Source of the DNA: an uncultured Bacilli bacterium
GTDB lineage: Bacteria; Bacillota_I; Bacilli_A; RF39; UBA660
NCBI GenBank assembly: GCA_934086185.1
Contig: CAKOHW010000003.1
Span: 62,001 to 126,000, forward strand
Reading direction: 5' to 3'
Length of the DNA: 64,000 nt
The notes beneath the pieces were generated by a model that was given only the letters and a program-made list of their open reading frames with translations, did no database searches and had not been told where the DNA came from. Below, piece after piece: positions 15,886 through 24,040 of the stretch (positions are counted from its first letter, which is position 1; every line of letters starts with the position of its first letter). Both the position numbers and the translations under genes were made by a program.

Positions 15886-16800
15886 ATGAAGAGTAAGAAA
15901 GTTAATAAATTATTTAATATTATTATTTTTATTTTAGTAGTTAGTATTGGTTTAATATATGGTAAACAAGAAATTTTTAAGAATAGTTATTCATATAAAG
16001 ATGATAATAAAAGTAGTGTAAGTAATAATATAGATAGTAATTTGGAAATATATTTTTTTGATGTAGGACAAGCAGATTCTATTTTAATAAAAAGTAATGA
16101 TGATACTGTCTTAATAGATGCTGGTAATAGGAATGATGGTGAAAATTTAGCAAATTATATTAAAAATGATTTAAAAATAAATGATATAGATATAGTTATA
16201 GGTACTCATCCTCATGAAGATCATATTGGTGGTATGAGTTATATAATTGACTCATTTGATGTTGGTAAAATATATTTACCTGATGTTACTAGTAATGCTA
16301 AATTTTTTGAAAAATTGCTTGATAGTATAGAAAGTAAAGATTATAAAATATCTGTGCCTAAAGTTGGTGAAGAAATCAAATTGAATAATTTAGTATTTAA
16401 TGTATTAAGTGTAGATGATAATGATAAAAATATAAATGATTGTTCTATAGTATTAAAGTTAAATTATTTAGATACTAAGTATTTGTTTATGGGAGATGCT
16501 AGTAAAAGTGTTGAAAAAAAATTATTAGATAAAGATATAAAGGCTGATGTTATTAAAATAGGACATCATGGTTCTAGTTATAGTAGTAGTAATAAATTTT
16601 TAGAAAGTGTTAATCCTAATATTGCTATTATTTCTGTAGGTAAAGATAATAAATATAAACATCCTACTAATAATGTTTTAAATACACTTAATAATTTGAA
16701 TATTAAATATTATAGAACTGATATTGATGGTACTATAAAATTAGTTAGTGATGGAAAGAATATAGAAATTAATAAGATTAAAACTAATATAGACGGTTAG
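15886..16800 (+). CDS. ComEC-type metallo-beta-lactamase-fold hydrolase, membrane-anchored
   Basis: ATG 15886 is chosen for GAGGTAG at 8 bp upstream. A longer in-frame extension lacks a ribosome site. An N-terminal hydrophobic helix (residues about 10-27) anchors or exports the protein. The MBL domain begins EIYFFDVGQADSILI and carries the metal motif THPHEDHIGG (His108, His110, Asp112, His113), then MGDAS and IKIGHHGS. This matches the extracellular nuclease-like domain of ComEC that is thought to degrade one DNA strand in competence, but here no ComEC membrane channel is fused. The DUF3006 gene follows 16 bp later, a common pairing. Confidence 0.9.
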   Translation: MKSKKVNKLFNIIIFILVVSIGLIYGKQEIFKNSYSYKDDNKSSVSNNIDSNLEIYFFDVGQADSILIKSNDDTVLIDAGNRNDGENLANYIKNDLKINDIDIVIGTHPHEDHIGGMSYIIDSFDVGKIYLPDVTSNAKFFEKLLDSIESKDYKISVPKVGEEIKLNNLVFNVLSVDDNDKNINDCSIVLKLNYLDTKYLFMGDASKSVEKKLLDKDIKADVIKIGHHGSSYSSSNKFLESVNPNIAIISVGKDNKYKHPTNNVLNTLNNLNIKYYRTDIDGTIKLVSDGKNIEINKIKTNIDG

Positions 16801-16816
16801 AAAGGTAGGACATTTT

Positions 16817-17029
16817 ATGTATACAGTTGATAGAATTGAAAATGATTATGTAGTATTGGAAGATAGAAATAATTTAGATATGATAGATGTTAAGATTACT
16901 GAGTTTAATTATGATGTTAGTGAAGGAGATATCGTTTTATATAAGGATGGTAAATATATAAAGGATGAAGAAGAAACAAATAGAATAAAAAGTAATATTA
17001 GAAGTAGATTTAATAAATTAAAAAAATAA
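16817..17029 (+). CDS. DUF3006 family small protein
   Basis: 70 residues. The pattern YTVDRIENDYVVLEDRN...I.....DVSEGDIVLYKDGKYIKDEEET is the short beta-rich DUF3006 domain found beside ComEC-type MBL hydrolases in Firmicutes. It lacks signal and membrane segments. Gene spacing (16 bp upstream, 16 bp downstream) puts it in an operon with the MBL hydrolase and the next amidase. Its biochemical role is unknown. Confidence 0.82.
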   Translation: MYTVDRIENDYVVLEDRNNLDMIDVKITEFNYDVSEGDIVLYKDGKYIKDEEETNRIKSNIRSRFNKLKK

Positions 17030-17045
17030 AGATGGAGTTGGTAGT

Positions 17046-18755
17046 GTGAAAAAGATAGTTCCTATAATTATAATAGTTATATGTTTATTTATATCTGTTA
17101 CAGGTATAGTTACATTTTTTATTGTTAATAATGGGTCTTTTTTAACTAGTTTTAAAATTACTAGAGTTAATAATATAGGATTAGATTATTATGTATATTT
17201 TCAAAATGTTAAAGCTGCTACTAGTTATGATGTTATTGTTTATGATTCTGAGAACTTAATTGTACATAGAGAAAATATAAAAAATAATAGTTTGACAATT
17301 AATTTTGATAACTTAAAATATAATGAAACATATAAGATTGTTGTTGTTGCTTATGATAAGAATGGTAATAAAAAGAGCGTCAAAGAACCTTATACTTTTA
17401 TGTGGGAAGATTTATCTTTAGCAAGTACTAATACTGTTTTAATGGATAATGAGAATGATTATATAGTAGAGTTTATAGGTAATTATAAGAAAAAAAAGTA
17501 TTATTTAAATATTAAAGAAGATAATGATGTAATTAAGAGTGTTAGAATAAATGGAGAGTCTTATGTAATTAAGAATGATTTATTTAAAGATAGAAAAACT
17601 AAGTATCTTTTAGAAATTGTTGAAGATAATACGGTTATTTCTAGTATGTATGTTTATAATTTGATGAGTCCTATTACAGATATTAGTATTATTAATCCTG
17701 GTAATGGTGATATGAAAGATTATGATGATGTTCCTTTAAGTTTTGAAGGTGGAGATAATGCTACCAATTATATTTTTGAGTTATATCAAAATAATAAATT
17801 AATTAGAAGAAAAGAAATAAAAAATAAAAATATAATATTATCTAATAATTTATTTAATAAGGCTTCTACTTATGTTGCTAAAATAACTGCAAGTTATGCA
17901 GATTATATAGATTATTCTAAAGTGGCAAGTGTAGAGTTTACTATTAATGCTAAAGAAAGTTTAAAACCGGTTTATACTAATTATAATTATAGTTTAATTA
18001 AGAGTGGTACTGAAATAGAGTTATTAAATGATGACAAGGATGCAATTATTTATTATACTACTGATGGTAGTGAACCTAATCAAGATAGTTTAGTTTATAA
18101 AGATAAGATAGTAATTAATAATAATATGACTATTAAGGCTATTGCTAAAAAAGATAAGATGAATGATTCTATTATAAGTAGTTTTGATTTTAAGGTAGGT
18201 AGTAAGAGTAATTATAAAGTATATTTAAGTGCTTCTAATCAAAATGCTAATTTAGGTGTTAGTGAAGTAGGTTATACTAACGAAAAGAAAGAAATGAATG
18301 ATGTTGCAAATTATATACAAAAACGTTTAGAAAGTTATGGTGTTAAAGTATATAGAAATGAGTATGGTGATTTAAATAGATGGGTTGCTGATAGTACTTA
18401 TTTGGGTGTTGATTTGCATATTGCAATCCATTCAAATGCAAGTGAAGAACATTTGTCTTATGGAATAGAAACTTGGGTAAATGAACCTGATAGTAAAACT
18501 TATTCTTTGGCCAGTAAAATACAAAATAATTTAATGAGTATTTATTATAAAAATGAAGATAGTTTAGCAAATAGGGGAGTAAAATATGCTTATGGTTCTT
18601 TAGGAGAAGTTAATCCTAATTATGTTCCGTTTGGAATATTGGTAGAAGTTGCTCATCATGATTATAAAGATGATGCTAAATGGATTGTTGATAACAAAGA
18701 AAAAATTGGTAATAATATAGCAGATTCTATATTGGAATATTTTCAAATTAAATAA
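17046..18755 (+). CDS. N-acetylmuramoyl-L-alanine amidase with Fn3-like and chitobiase-like domains
   Basis: 569 residues from a GTG with GGAG upstream. The N-terminal hydrophobic helix (about 5-28) serves as signal or anchor. Fn3-like strands fill about 30-290. A CHB_HEX_C-type module (IIYYTTDGSEPNQDSLVYKDKI) spans about 315-385. The C-terminal Amidase_3 domain begins VYLSASNQNANLG. The Glu (NEKKEMN) and His (LHIAIHSNA) ligands and a late Glu (LVEVAHHD) are present, but the usual first His (HGG) is replaced by SNQ, as in some phage-type amidases. It acts on peptidoglycan outside the cell. It is the third gene of the MBL-DUF3006 operon. Confidence 0.88.
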   Translation: MKKIVPIIIIVICLFISVTGIVTFFIVNNGSFLTSFKITRVNNIGLDYYVYFQNVKAATSYDVIVYDSENLIVHRENIKNNSLTINFDNLKYNETYKIVVVAYDKNGNKKSVKEPYTFMWEDLSLASTNTVLMDNENDYIVEFIGNYKKKKYYLNIKEDNDVIKSVRINGESYVIKNDLFKDRKTKYLLEIVEDNTVISSMYVYNLMSPITDISIINPGNGDMKDYDDVPLSFEGGDNATNYIFELYQNNKLIRRKEIKNKNIILSNNLFNKASTYVAKITASYADYIDYSKVASVEFTINAKESLKPVYTNYNYSLIKSGTEIELLNDDKDAIIYYTTDGSEPNQDSLVYKDKIVINNNMTIKAIAKKDKMNDSIISSFDFKVGSKSNYKVYLSASNQNANLGVSEVGYTNEKKEMNDVANYIQKRLESYGVKVYRNEYGDLNRWVADSTYLGVDLHIAIHSNASEEHLSYGIETWVNEPDSKTYSLASKIQNNLMSIYYKNEDSLANRGVKYAYGSLGEVNPNYVPFGILVEVAHHDYKDDAKWIVDNKEKIGNNIADSILEYFQIK

Positions 18756-18790
18756 AGTTTTGTAACGTTTTGTCGAATTGCTTTAATTAA

Positions 18791-18938
18791 TATAATTTAA
18801 GTGATAATATTTTTGTGAGAGAAGGGATATTATCAGAGTAGATTTTATTATAGATCAAGTTATAAAAGAAATTGATATTGCTAATATGAAATTTTGTAAA
18901 AATAGAACGTAATCATACCTTAGTGGTATGGTTTTTTT
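18791..18938 (+). promoter_or_regulatory. cysS leader with 5' hairpin and terminator (attenuator, possibly T-box-like)
   Basis: A -10 TATAAT at 18791-18796 predicts a transcript starting at about 18803. The RNA would open with a perfect 9-bp hairpin (TGATAATAT 18802-18810, ATATTATCA 18827-18835) with a purine-rich loop and end at a terminator (CATACC-TTAGT-GGTATG, 18914-18930, then T7), 42 bp before the cysS ATG. A promoter, a structured leader and a terminator ahead of an aminoacyl-tRNA synthetase gene fit attenuation. TTAGTGGTA resembles a degenerate T-box core, but the usual stem I landmarks are not visible, so the class is open. Confidence 0.5.
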
Positions 18939-18979
18939 GTTATTTATGTAATATAATAATTAGTAATGGAGGGATTATT

Positions 18980-20377
18980 ATGAGAATATATAATACGTTA
19001 ACAAGAAAAGTAGAAGAATTTAAAAGTATAAAACCAAATTATGTAGGATTTTATACATGTGGTCCCACTGTTTACCATTATGCACATATAGGTAATATGA
19101 GAAATTATATAGGACATGATGTTTTAGAAAAAACTTTAGAATATTTAGGTTATGAAGTAAAAAGAGTTATGAATATAACAGATGTAGGTCATTTGAGTAG
19201 TGATAGTGATTCTGGTGAAGATAAAATGGTTAAAAGTGCAAAGGCACAACATAAATCTGTTATGGATATTGCTAAATTTTATACGGATGCTTTCTTTAAA
19301 GATTTTAAGAAACTTAATTGTGATATGCCAGATGTAGTTGAACCAGCGACTAATCTTATAGATTATTATATAAAAATTATTGAAGTTTTAATAGAAAAAG
19401 GTTATGCATATAAGTCTGGTGGAAATGTTTATTTTGATATAAGTAAGTTAAATGATTATTATAAATTAACTAATCATAAATTTGATGAAATGGTAGTAGG
19501 TGCTCGTGAAGAAGTACTTTATGATGATAATAAACATAATCAAGGTGATTTTGCATTATGGTTTACTAAGAGTAAATTTGATAGTCAAGAACTTAAATGG
19601 GATAGTCCATTTGGTGTTGGATATCCTGGTTGGCATATTGAATGTACTGGGATATCTTTGAAACATTTAGGTGAATATTTAGATATTCATGGTGGCGGAG
19701 TAGATAATATTTTTCCACATCATACAAATGAAATTGCACAAAGTGAAGCATATATTGGGCATAAATGGTGTAATTATTGGTTTCATAATGAACATTTAAA
19801 TGATGAAAGTGGAAAAATGAGTAAAAGTAAAGGTGCTGTTTTAAGTGTTTCAGTATTAGAGGAAAAAGGTTATAATCCTTTGAGTTTTAGATATTTATGT
19901 TTAAATAGTCATTATAGAAAGCAATTGGTATTTAGTTTTGATAATTTAGATATTGCATCAAATGCTTATAAAAAATTATTGAATAAAATTAATAATATAC
20001 CTAAAGAAGGAAATATAGATAATGAATTATTCGATAAATATAATAAACAATTTATTGATTATATAAGTGATGATTTAAATACTGCTAATGCAATTTCGTT
20101 ATTATACGATGTAATAAAAAATGATGAATTAAATGGTAATACTAAGTTAGAATTAATTAAGAGTTTTGATAAAGTATTTAGTTTAGATTTAATAAATGAT
20201 AATAATGAATCAGTTGATAGCAGACACGATTATATAATGTCTAAAATAGAAGAAAGAAAAGAAGCTAAGAAAAATAAAAATTTTGAATTAGCTGATAAAA
20301 TAAGAGACGATTTATCTAAAGAAGGTATTATTTTGATTGATACTAGAGAAGGTACTACATATAAAATAGAAAAATAA
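18980..20377 (+). CDS. cysS: Cysteinyl-tRNA synthetase
   Basis: 465 residues from ATG 18980 with GGAGG 7 bp upstream. Class I signatures are complete: YTCGPTVYHYAHIGNMR with the zinc Cys and the HIGH-equivalent HIGN, WHIECTGIS and HHTNEIAQSEA with further zinc ligands, and KMSKSKG (KMSKS loop). Length matches bacterial CysRS. It charges tRNA-Cys in the cytoplasm. It stands alone behind the attenuator-like leader. A weak hairpin with a T run at about 20410-20437 probably ends the transcript. Confidence 0.98.
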   Translation: MRIYNTLTRKVEEFKSIKPNYVGFYTCGPTVYHYAHIGNMRNYIGHDVLEKTLEYLGYEVKRVMNITDVGHLSSDSDSGEDKMVKSAKAQHKSVMDIAKFYTDAFFKDFKKLNCDMPDVVEPATNLIDYYIKIIEVLIEKGYAYKSGGNVYFDISKLNDYYKLTNHKFDEMVVGAREEVLYDDNKHNQGDFALWFTKSKFDSQELKWDSPFGVGYPGWHIECTGISLKHLGEYLDIHGGGVDNIFPHHTNEIAQSEAYIGHKWCNYWFHNEHLNDESGKMSKSKGAVLSVSVLEEKGYNPLSFRYLCLNSHYRKQLVFSFDNLDIASNAYKKLLNKINNIPKEGNIDNELFDKYNKQFIDYISDDLNTANAISLLYDVIKNDELNGNTKLELIKSFDKVFSLDLINDNNESVDSRHDYIMSKIEERKEAKKNKNFELADKIRDDLSKEGIILIDTREGTTYKIEK

Positions 20378-20409
20378 ATATGTGTTATAAATTATATTAT
20401 TAATATGAT

Positions 20410-20438
20410 AAAACCTATTTTTTTGATAATGGGTTTTT
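20410..20438 (+). terminator. Probable terminator after cysS
   Basis: AAACCTA and TGGGTTT pair (one wobble) around a T-rich loop and are followed by TTTT. The stretch 20440-20535 shows nothing else recognisable. Confidence 0.5.
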
Positions 20439-20535
20439 GTATGTTATAAAAATTAGTTAATATAAAAACTATACTATTTAATTGATGTGTAATATAGCAT
20501 TATTTTAATGGTTGTAATGTTAAAGAAGTTTTTTA

Positions 20536-20673
20536 ATGGTACACTGTTTAAGCTTAGAAAATTTTGATGGTACTATATTATTTGTAAGCCATGATAGATA
20601 TTTTATGAATAAAATTGCAACTAAATATTTGAAATTTGAAAACAAAGAGTTAGTTTCTATAGTAAAAAAATAA
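20536..20673 (+). pseudogene. C-terminal relic of an ABC-F ATPase
   Basis: The frame reads LENFDGTILFVSHDRYFMNKIATKYLKFENKEL and stops at TAA 20671. This is the H-loop and C-terminal end of the second ATPase domain of ABC-F translation factors (Uup/EttA/Msr type), in which 'G T.LFVSHDRYF...' follows the Walker B EPTNHLD. The rest (Walker A, signature, Walker B, first domain, linker) is absent upstream. About 45 codons remain in the 345-bp gap between cysS and the flavoprotein gene. It is a deletion remnant of an ABC-F gene or of an insertion. Confidence 0.75.
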
Positions 20674-20722
20674 AGATATATGATATTATAAATATGTAAG
20701 ATAGTATGATGGGAGTGGTTGT

Positions 20723-22093
20723 ATGGTAGATGTTGCTATAATTGGTGCTGGGCCTGCTGGATTATTTGCTGCATATGAATTAATTACCAATAATAAGAAT
20801 TTAAAAGTTGTTTTAGTAGATAGAGGTAAGAAAGCTTTAAAAAGAAGTTGTCCAATGGCTAAAGATGGTAAATGTGTTAATTGTAGAATGTGTAATATTT
20901 TGAATGGTTATGGAGGTGCTGGTACTTTTTCTGATGGTAAATTAAATTTTATTCCTAAATTAGGTAAATCTGATTTATTTAAATATATGAGTGAAAGTGA
21001 AGCATATAAATTGATAGATGATACTGAAGAGATATTTACAAAATTTGGTATGGATAGTGATGTTTATCCTAGTAATATGGATGAAGCATTAAAGTTAAAA
21101 AAACAAGTAACTATAAATGGTGGAAGATTGCTTTTGATAAAACAAAAGCATTTAGGTTCTGATAAATTACCTAAATATATTGAGGATTTTTCAAATTATC
21201 TAGAAGAAAAAGGCGTAGAATTAAAAGAAAATTTTGATGTACTTGATATAGTTAAAGAAAAAGATAGTTATAAGTTAGTTAGTAAAAAGGAAGAAATAAT
21301 AGCAAAAAAAGTTATAGTTGCTCCAGGTAGAACTGGTGCTAAGTGGATACAAGAAATTGCGGATAAATATAAAATTCCTTATTTATCTCAAAGTATAGAA
21401 ATTGGTGTAAGAGTTGAAGTTAGAAAAGATATATTGGAAGATTTTTGTAATATTATATATGATCCTACTATATTTATTAAAACTGATACTCATAATGATG
21501 AAATAAGAACTTTTTGTACTAATCCTGGAGGTTTTGTTACTAAAGAAAATTATTATGGTTATATATGTGTTAATGGACATTCATTAAAAGAAATTAAATC
21601 TAATAATAGTAATTTTGCTTTTATTTCTAAAGTGACTTTAACTGAACCAGTTACAAATACGCGTGAATATGGTGAATCTATTGCAAGAATTGCAAATGTA
21701 TTGGGAGATGGAAAACCTATAATTCAACGTTTAAAAGATTTAAGAAAAGGTCGTAGAAGTACTTGGAGTAAAATAGATAAGGGGTATACAGAACCAACTT
21801 TAAAAGATTGTGTAGCTGGCGATTTATCTTTAGTATTGCCTCATAGAATAGTTACAAATATATTAGAAGGATTAGAAAAGTTGGATAAAATAATACCAGG
21901 TGTTAACAATGATGATACATTATTATATGGACCAGAAATTAAATTTTTTAGCAATGAAATAGAAACGAATAATAAATTTAAATTAGAAAATGAAGATATA
22001 TATTTTATAGGTGATGGTTCTGGTAAGGCTGGAAATATAGTGACTGCTGCTGCTACAGGATTAGTTGCTGCAAGAGATATATTAAAAAAATAA
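20723..22093 (+). CDS. FAD-dependent dehydrogenase, COG2509-like
   Basis: 456 residues. The N-terminal dinucleotide fold IIGAGPAGLFAAYEL and the acidic end VDRG bind FAD. A cysteine-rich stretch (CPMAKDGKCVNCRMCNILNGYGGAGTFSDGKLN, about 47-78) is typical of the uncharacterised flavoproteins of COG2509, and the C-terminal FIGDGSGKAGNIVTAAATGLVAA closes the FAD site. The four Cys in C-x7-C-x2-C-x2-C arrangement could hold a metal or a Fe-S centre. The electron partner is unknown. It is monocistronic, with GGGAGTGG before ATG. Confidence 0.88.
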   Translation: MVDVAIIGAGPAGLFAAYELITNNKNLKVVLVDRGKKALKRSCPMAKDGKCVNCRMCNILNGYGGAGTFSDGKLNFIPKLGKSDLFKYMSESEAYKLIDDTEEIFTKFGMDSDVYPSNMDEALKLKKQVTINGGRLLLIKQKHLGSDKLPKYIEDFSNYLEEKGVELKENFDVLDIVKEKDSYKLVSKKEEIIAKKVIVAPGRTGAKWIQEIADKYKIPYLSQSIEIGVRVEVRKDILEDFCNIIYDPTIFIKTDTHNDEIRTFCTNPGGFVTKENYYGYICVNGHSLKEIKSNNSNFAFISKVTLTEPVTNTREYGESIARIANVLGDGKPIIQRLKDLRKGRRSTWSKIDKGYTEPTLKDCVAGDLSLVLPHRIVTNILEGLEKLDKIIPGVNNDDTLLYGPEIKFFSNEIETNNKFKLENEDIYFIGDGSGKAGNIVTAAATGLVAARDILKK

Positions 22094-22154
22094 AAAATGA
22101 TTGGTTATTTTTAAATATTTTGTTATAATTTTTATTGTAGGAGAATAAAAAATT

Positions 22155-22583
22155 ATGAATAGAAGTTTATGCTTGATTGGGATTTTATTAATCATACTAT
22201 CATTTATTTTGCAGCCAACATTTATAAAAGCAGATAGTGGTTTTGACTCAAGTTGGGATAGTGAAAGTAGTAGTTATGATAGTGGTGGTTGGGATATTGA
22301 CTTTGATTCTAGTGATGAAAGTAGTTCATTTGCGGAAAAATTAGAGATGATGCTTTATGTAGTACCAATATTTATAACAACATGTTCCATATATTATGCT
22401 TTAACTTGTTATATTGCAAAAGGTAAATTATTTAATTTTTTAGCAATTGCTTTTTCTGGAATTATAACTCTTGTTGAAATGTATCTTGTATATAAAGGTG
22501 AATATCTTATTGTATCAATAGTATGCTTATTATTAATTTTAATGGCATGTATTTGCTATGAATATTCTAAAAAAAATAAATGA
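22155..22583 (+). CDS. Membrane protein with Ser/Asp-rich exported segment, 142 aa
   Basis: Signal-like N-terminus (LCLIGILLIILSFILQPTFIKA) is followed directly by DSGFDSSWDSESSSYDSGGWD, nearly the same opening as the next gene, and then three hydrophobic helices (about 65-140). The start resembles the exported beginning of Tim44-like proteins but no Tim44 domain is present. It looks like a truncated or diverged paralogue of the 22604 product, with the two genes 20 bp apart. Confidence 0.75.
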   Translation: MNRSLCLIGILLIILSFILQPTFIKADSGFDSSWDSESSSYDSGGWDIDFDSSDESSSFAEKLEMMLYVVPIFITTCSIYYALTCYIAKGKLFNFLAIAFSGIITLVEMYLVYKGEYLIVSIVCLLLILMACICYEYSKKNK

Positions 22584-22603
22584 AAAGAAAAAAGGAGTAA
22601 AAA

Positions 22604-23461
22604 ATGAAAAATAAAGTATTATATGTATGTTTAATTTTGTTATTAGGATTAGTTTTTGTGTATAGACCAGCAATGATAAAAGCTGATAGTGGCTTTGATT
22701 CAAGTTGGGATAGTGGGGGTAGTAGTTGGGATTCTGGCTCAAGCTGGGATTCAGGTTCCAGTTGGGATAGTGGAAGTAGTAGTTCTTCTGGAAGTGGAGA
22801 TCTTTCAATCGGAGGATTTATCGTTGTTGTAATAATAGTAGTTGTTATAATTGTTTTGAGTAATAATAAAAATATTGGTAATAGTAGAACTACTTATAGT
22901 TCAAGCTACTACGCTAAACCTTTAAGTGATGATGAAATTTTGAAAGTTGATTCAAGTTTTGATAAAGTTAAATTTAATACTGAGGCATTTAATTTATATA
23001 AAGAATTACAAACTGCATGGATGAATTTTGATTATGATACTATTAGAGAATTAGTAAGTGATGAAATGTATAATATGTATAGTATGCAGTTAGATACTTT
23101 AAAAGTTAAAGGTCAAAGAAATATAATGGAAAATATTTCTTATATTACTAATATAGTAACCGATATTAATATAGAAAATAATATAGAAACCGTAAAAACT
23201 GTAATGACAGTTGAATGTTATGATTATTTAGTAGACAGTAGTAATAAAGTAGTTAGAGGAAATAAAAATAGAAAAATGCATTATGTTTATGAATTAACAT
23301 TTACAAAAGATATTAGTGGAAAACATATTGATAAATGTCCAAATTGTGGTGCTAAGATTGATATAAATTCTGGTGGAAAATGTGAGTACTGTAATTCTGT
23401 AATAGTTAATAGTGAAGCAAAATGGACTTTAGTTAAAAAAGAAATGAAACAACAAAGATAG
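22604..23461 (+). CDS. Tim44-like domain membrane protein with zinc ribbon
   Basis: 285 residues. Order: signal peptide (1-27, ending IKA), Ser/Trp/Asp/Gly repeats (SSWDSG four or five times, about 30-65), one membrane helix (70-90, VVVIIVVVIIVLS), a Tim44-like domain (about 105-245, with AFNLYKELQTAWMNFDYDTIRELVSDEMYNMY) and a C-terminal zinc ribbon (CPNCGAKIDINSGGKCEYCNSVI). Such proteins are common in Firmicutes and of unknown role. Tim44-like domains bind membrane surfaces in the mitochondrial import motor. AAAGGAG precedes the ATG. The DNA coding for SSWDSG is itself repetitive. Confidence 0.85.
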   Translation: MKNKVLYVCLILLLGLVFVYRPAMIKADSGFDSSWDSGGSSWDSGSSWDSGSSWDSGSSSSSGSGDLSIGGFIVVVIIVVVIIVLSNNKNIGNSRTTYSSSYYAKPLSDDEILKVDSSFDKVKFNTEAFNLYKELQTAWMNFDYDTIRELVSDEMYNMYSMQLDTLKVKGQRNIMENISYITNIVTDINIENNIETVKTVMTVECYDYLVDSSNKVVRGNKNRKMHYVYELTFTKDISGKHIDKCPNCGAKIDINSGGKCEYCNSVIVNSEAKWTLVKKEMKQQR

Positions 23462-23472
23462 GAGTTAATGTT

Positions 23473-24009
23473 ATGGATGAATTATTAAAATATGATAAAG
23501 AATTTTCTGATAGTAAATTTAAAACAAAAGTTGATAATGTATTTGTAATGTTACATATGTCATATATGACTAAAAATTTAGATCGTGTTAAACATTTTTT
23601 GAGTGATGATGTATATAAAAAATATAAAGATAAATTAAATGAGCTTAATGATATGCATGTTATTCAAATGTATGATGAATTAAATGTTAAATCTACTGAA
23701 ATTATTGATGTTAATGTAATGGAAGATAAATTTGTTATTAAAGTTATGTTAATATCTAGATATATGGATTATTTAATAAATGATACAACTAGAGAATTTG
23801 TAAGTGGTAATAATTCCAGTAGAGTAGAAAGAACTAATTATTTAACTTTTGAAAAAATTAGAGATTATAAAGAGCAAGGTTATGCACGTAAATGTCCAGG
23901 ATGTGGCGCTAATATTGATGTAAATAATAGTGGTAAATGTACTTATTGTGGTGCAATATATAATAATCAAGATTATGACTGGATATTAGTTGATATTGAA
24001 ACTATGTAA
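23473..24009 (+). CDS. Soluble Tim44-like paralogue with zinc ribbon
   Basis: 178 residues, starting 12 bp after the previous gene. It repeats the Tim44-like and zinc-ribbon parts (CPGCGANIDVNNSGKCTYCGAIY) without the signal peptide, repeats or membrane helix. This is a tandem-duplication pair in which one copy is cytosolic, perhaps forming a heteromer with the membrane copy. GGAG lies before the ATG. A bidirectional terminator follows. Confidence 0.82.
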   Translation: MDELLKYDKEFSDSKFKTKVDNVFVMLHMSYMTKNLDRVKHFLSDDVYKKYKDKLNELNDMHVIQMYDELNVKSTEIIDVNVMEDKFVIKVMLISRYMDYLINDTTREFVSGNNSSRVERTNYLTFEKIRDYKEQGYARKCPGCGANIDVNNSGKCTYCGAIYNNQDYDWILVDIETM

Positions 24010-24011
24010 TA

Positions 24012-24040
24012 ATAAAAGACCGATAAATTCGGTCTTTTAT
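24012..24040. terminator. Bidirectional terminator
   Basis: Perfect 12-bp stem (ATAAAAGACCGA/TCGGTCTTTTAT, 5-nt loop) with A and T runs on either side. It lies between the convergent Tim44-like gene and uvrB and overlaps the uvrB stop codon. Confidence 0.88.

Noticed and set aside
18889..18912. A leader peptide (Met-Lys-Phe-Cys-Lys..) before cysS
   Set aside because: No ribosome site and only one Cys codon, so not supported.
18803..18938. A classical T-box riboswitch before cysS
   Set aside because: Only one weak motif fits. Length and stem I landmarks are missing, so it is listed as an unclassified attenuator.
22539..22808. A minus-strand frame over the SSWDSG repeats
   Set aside because: It is antisense to a clear signal-peptide gene and its composition only mirrors the repeats.
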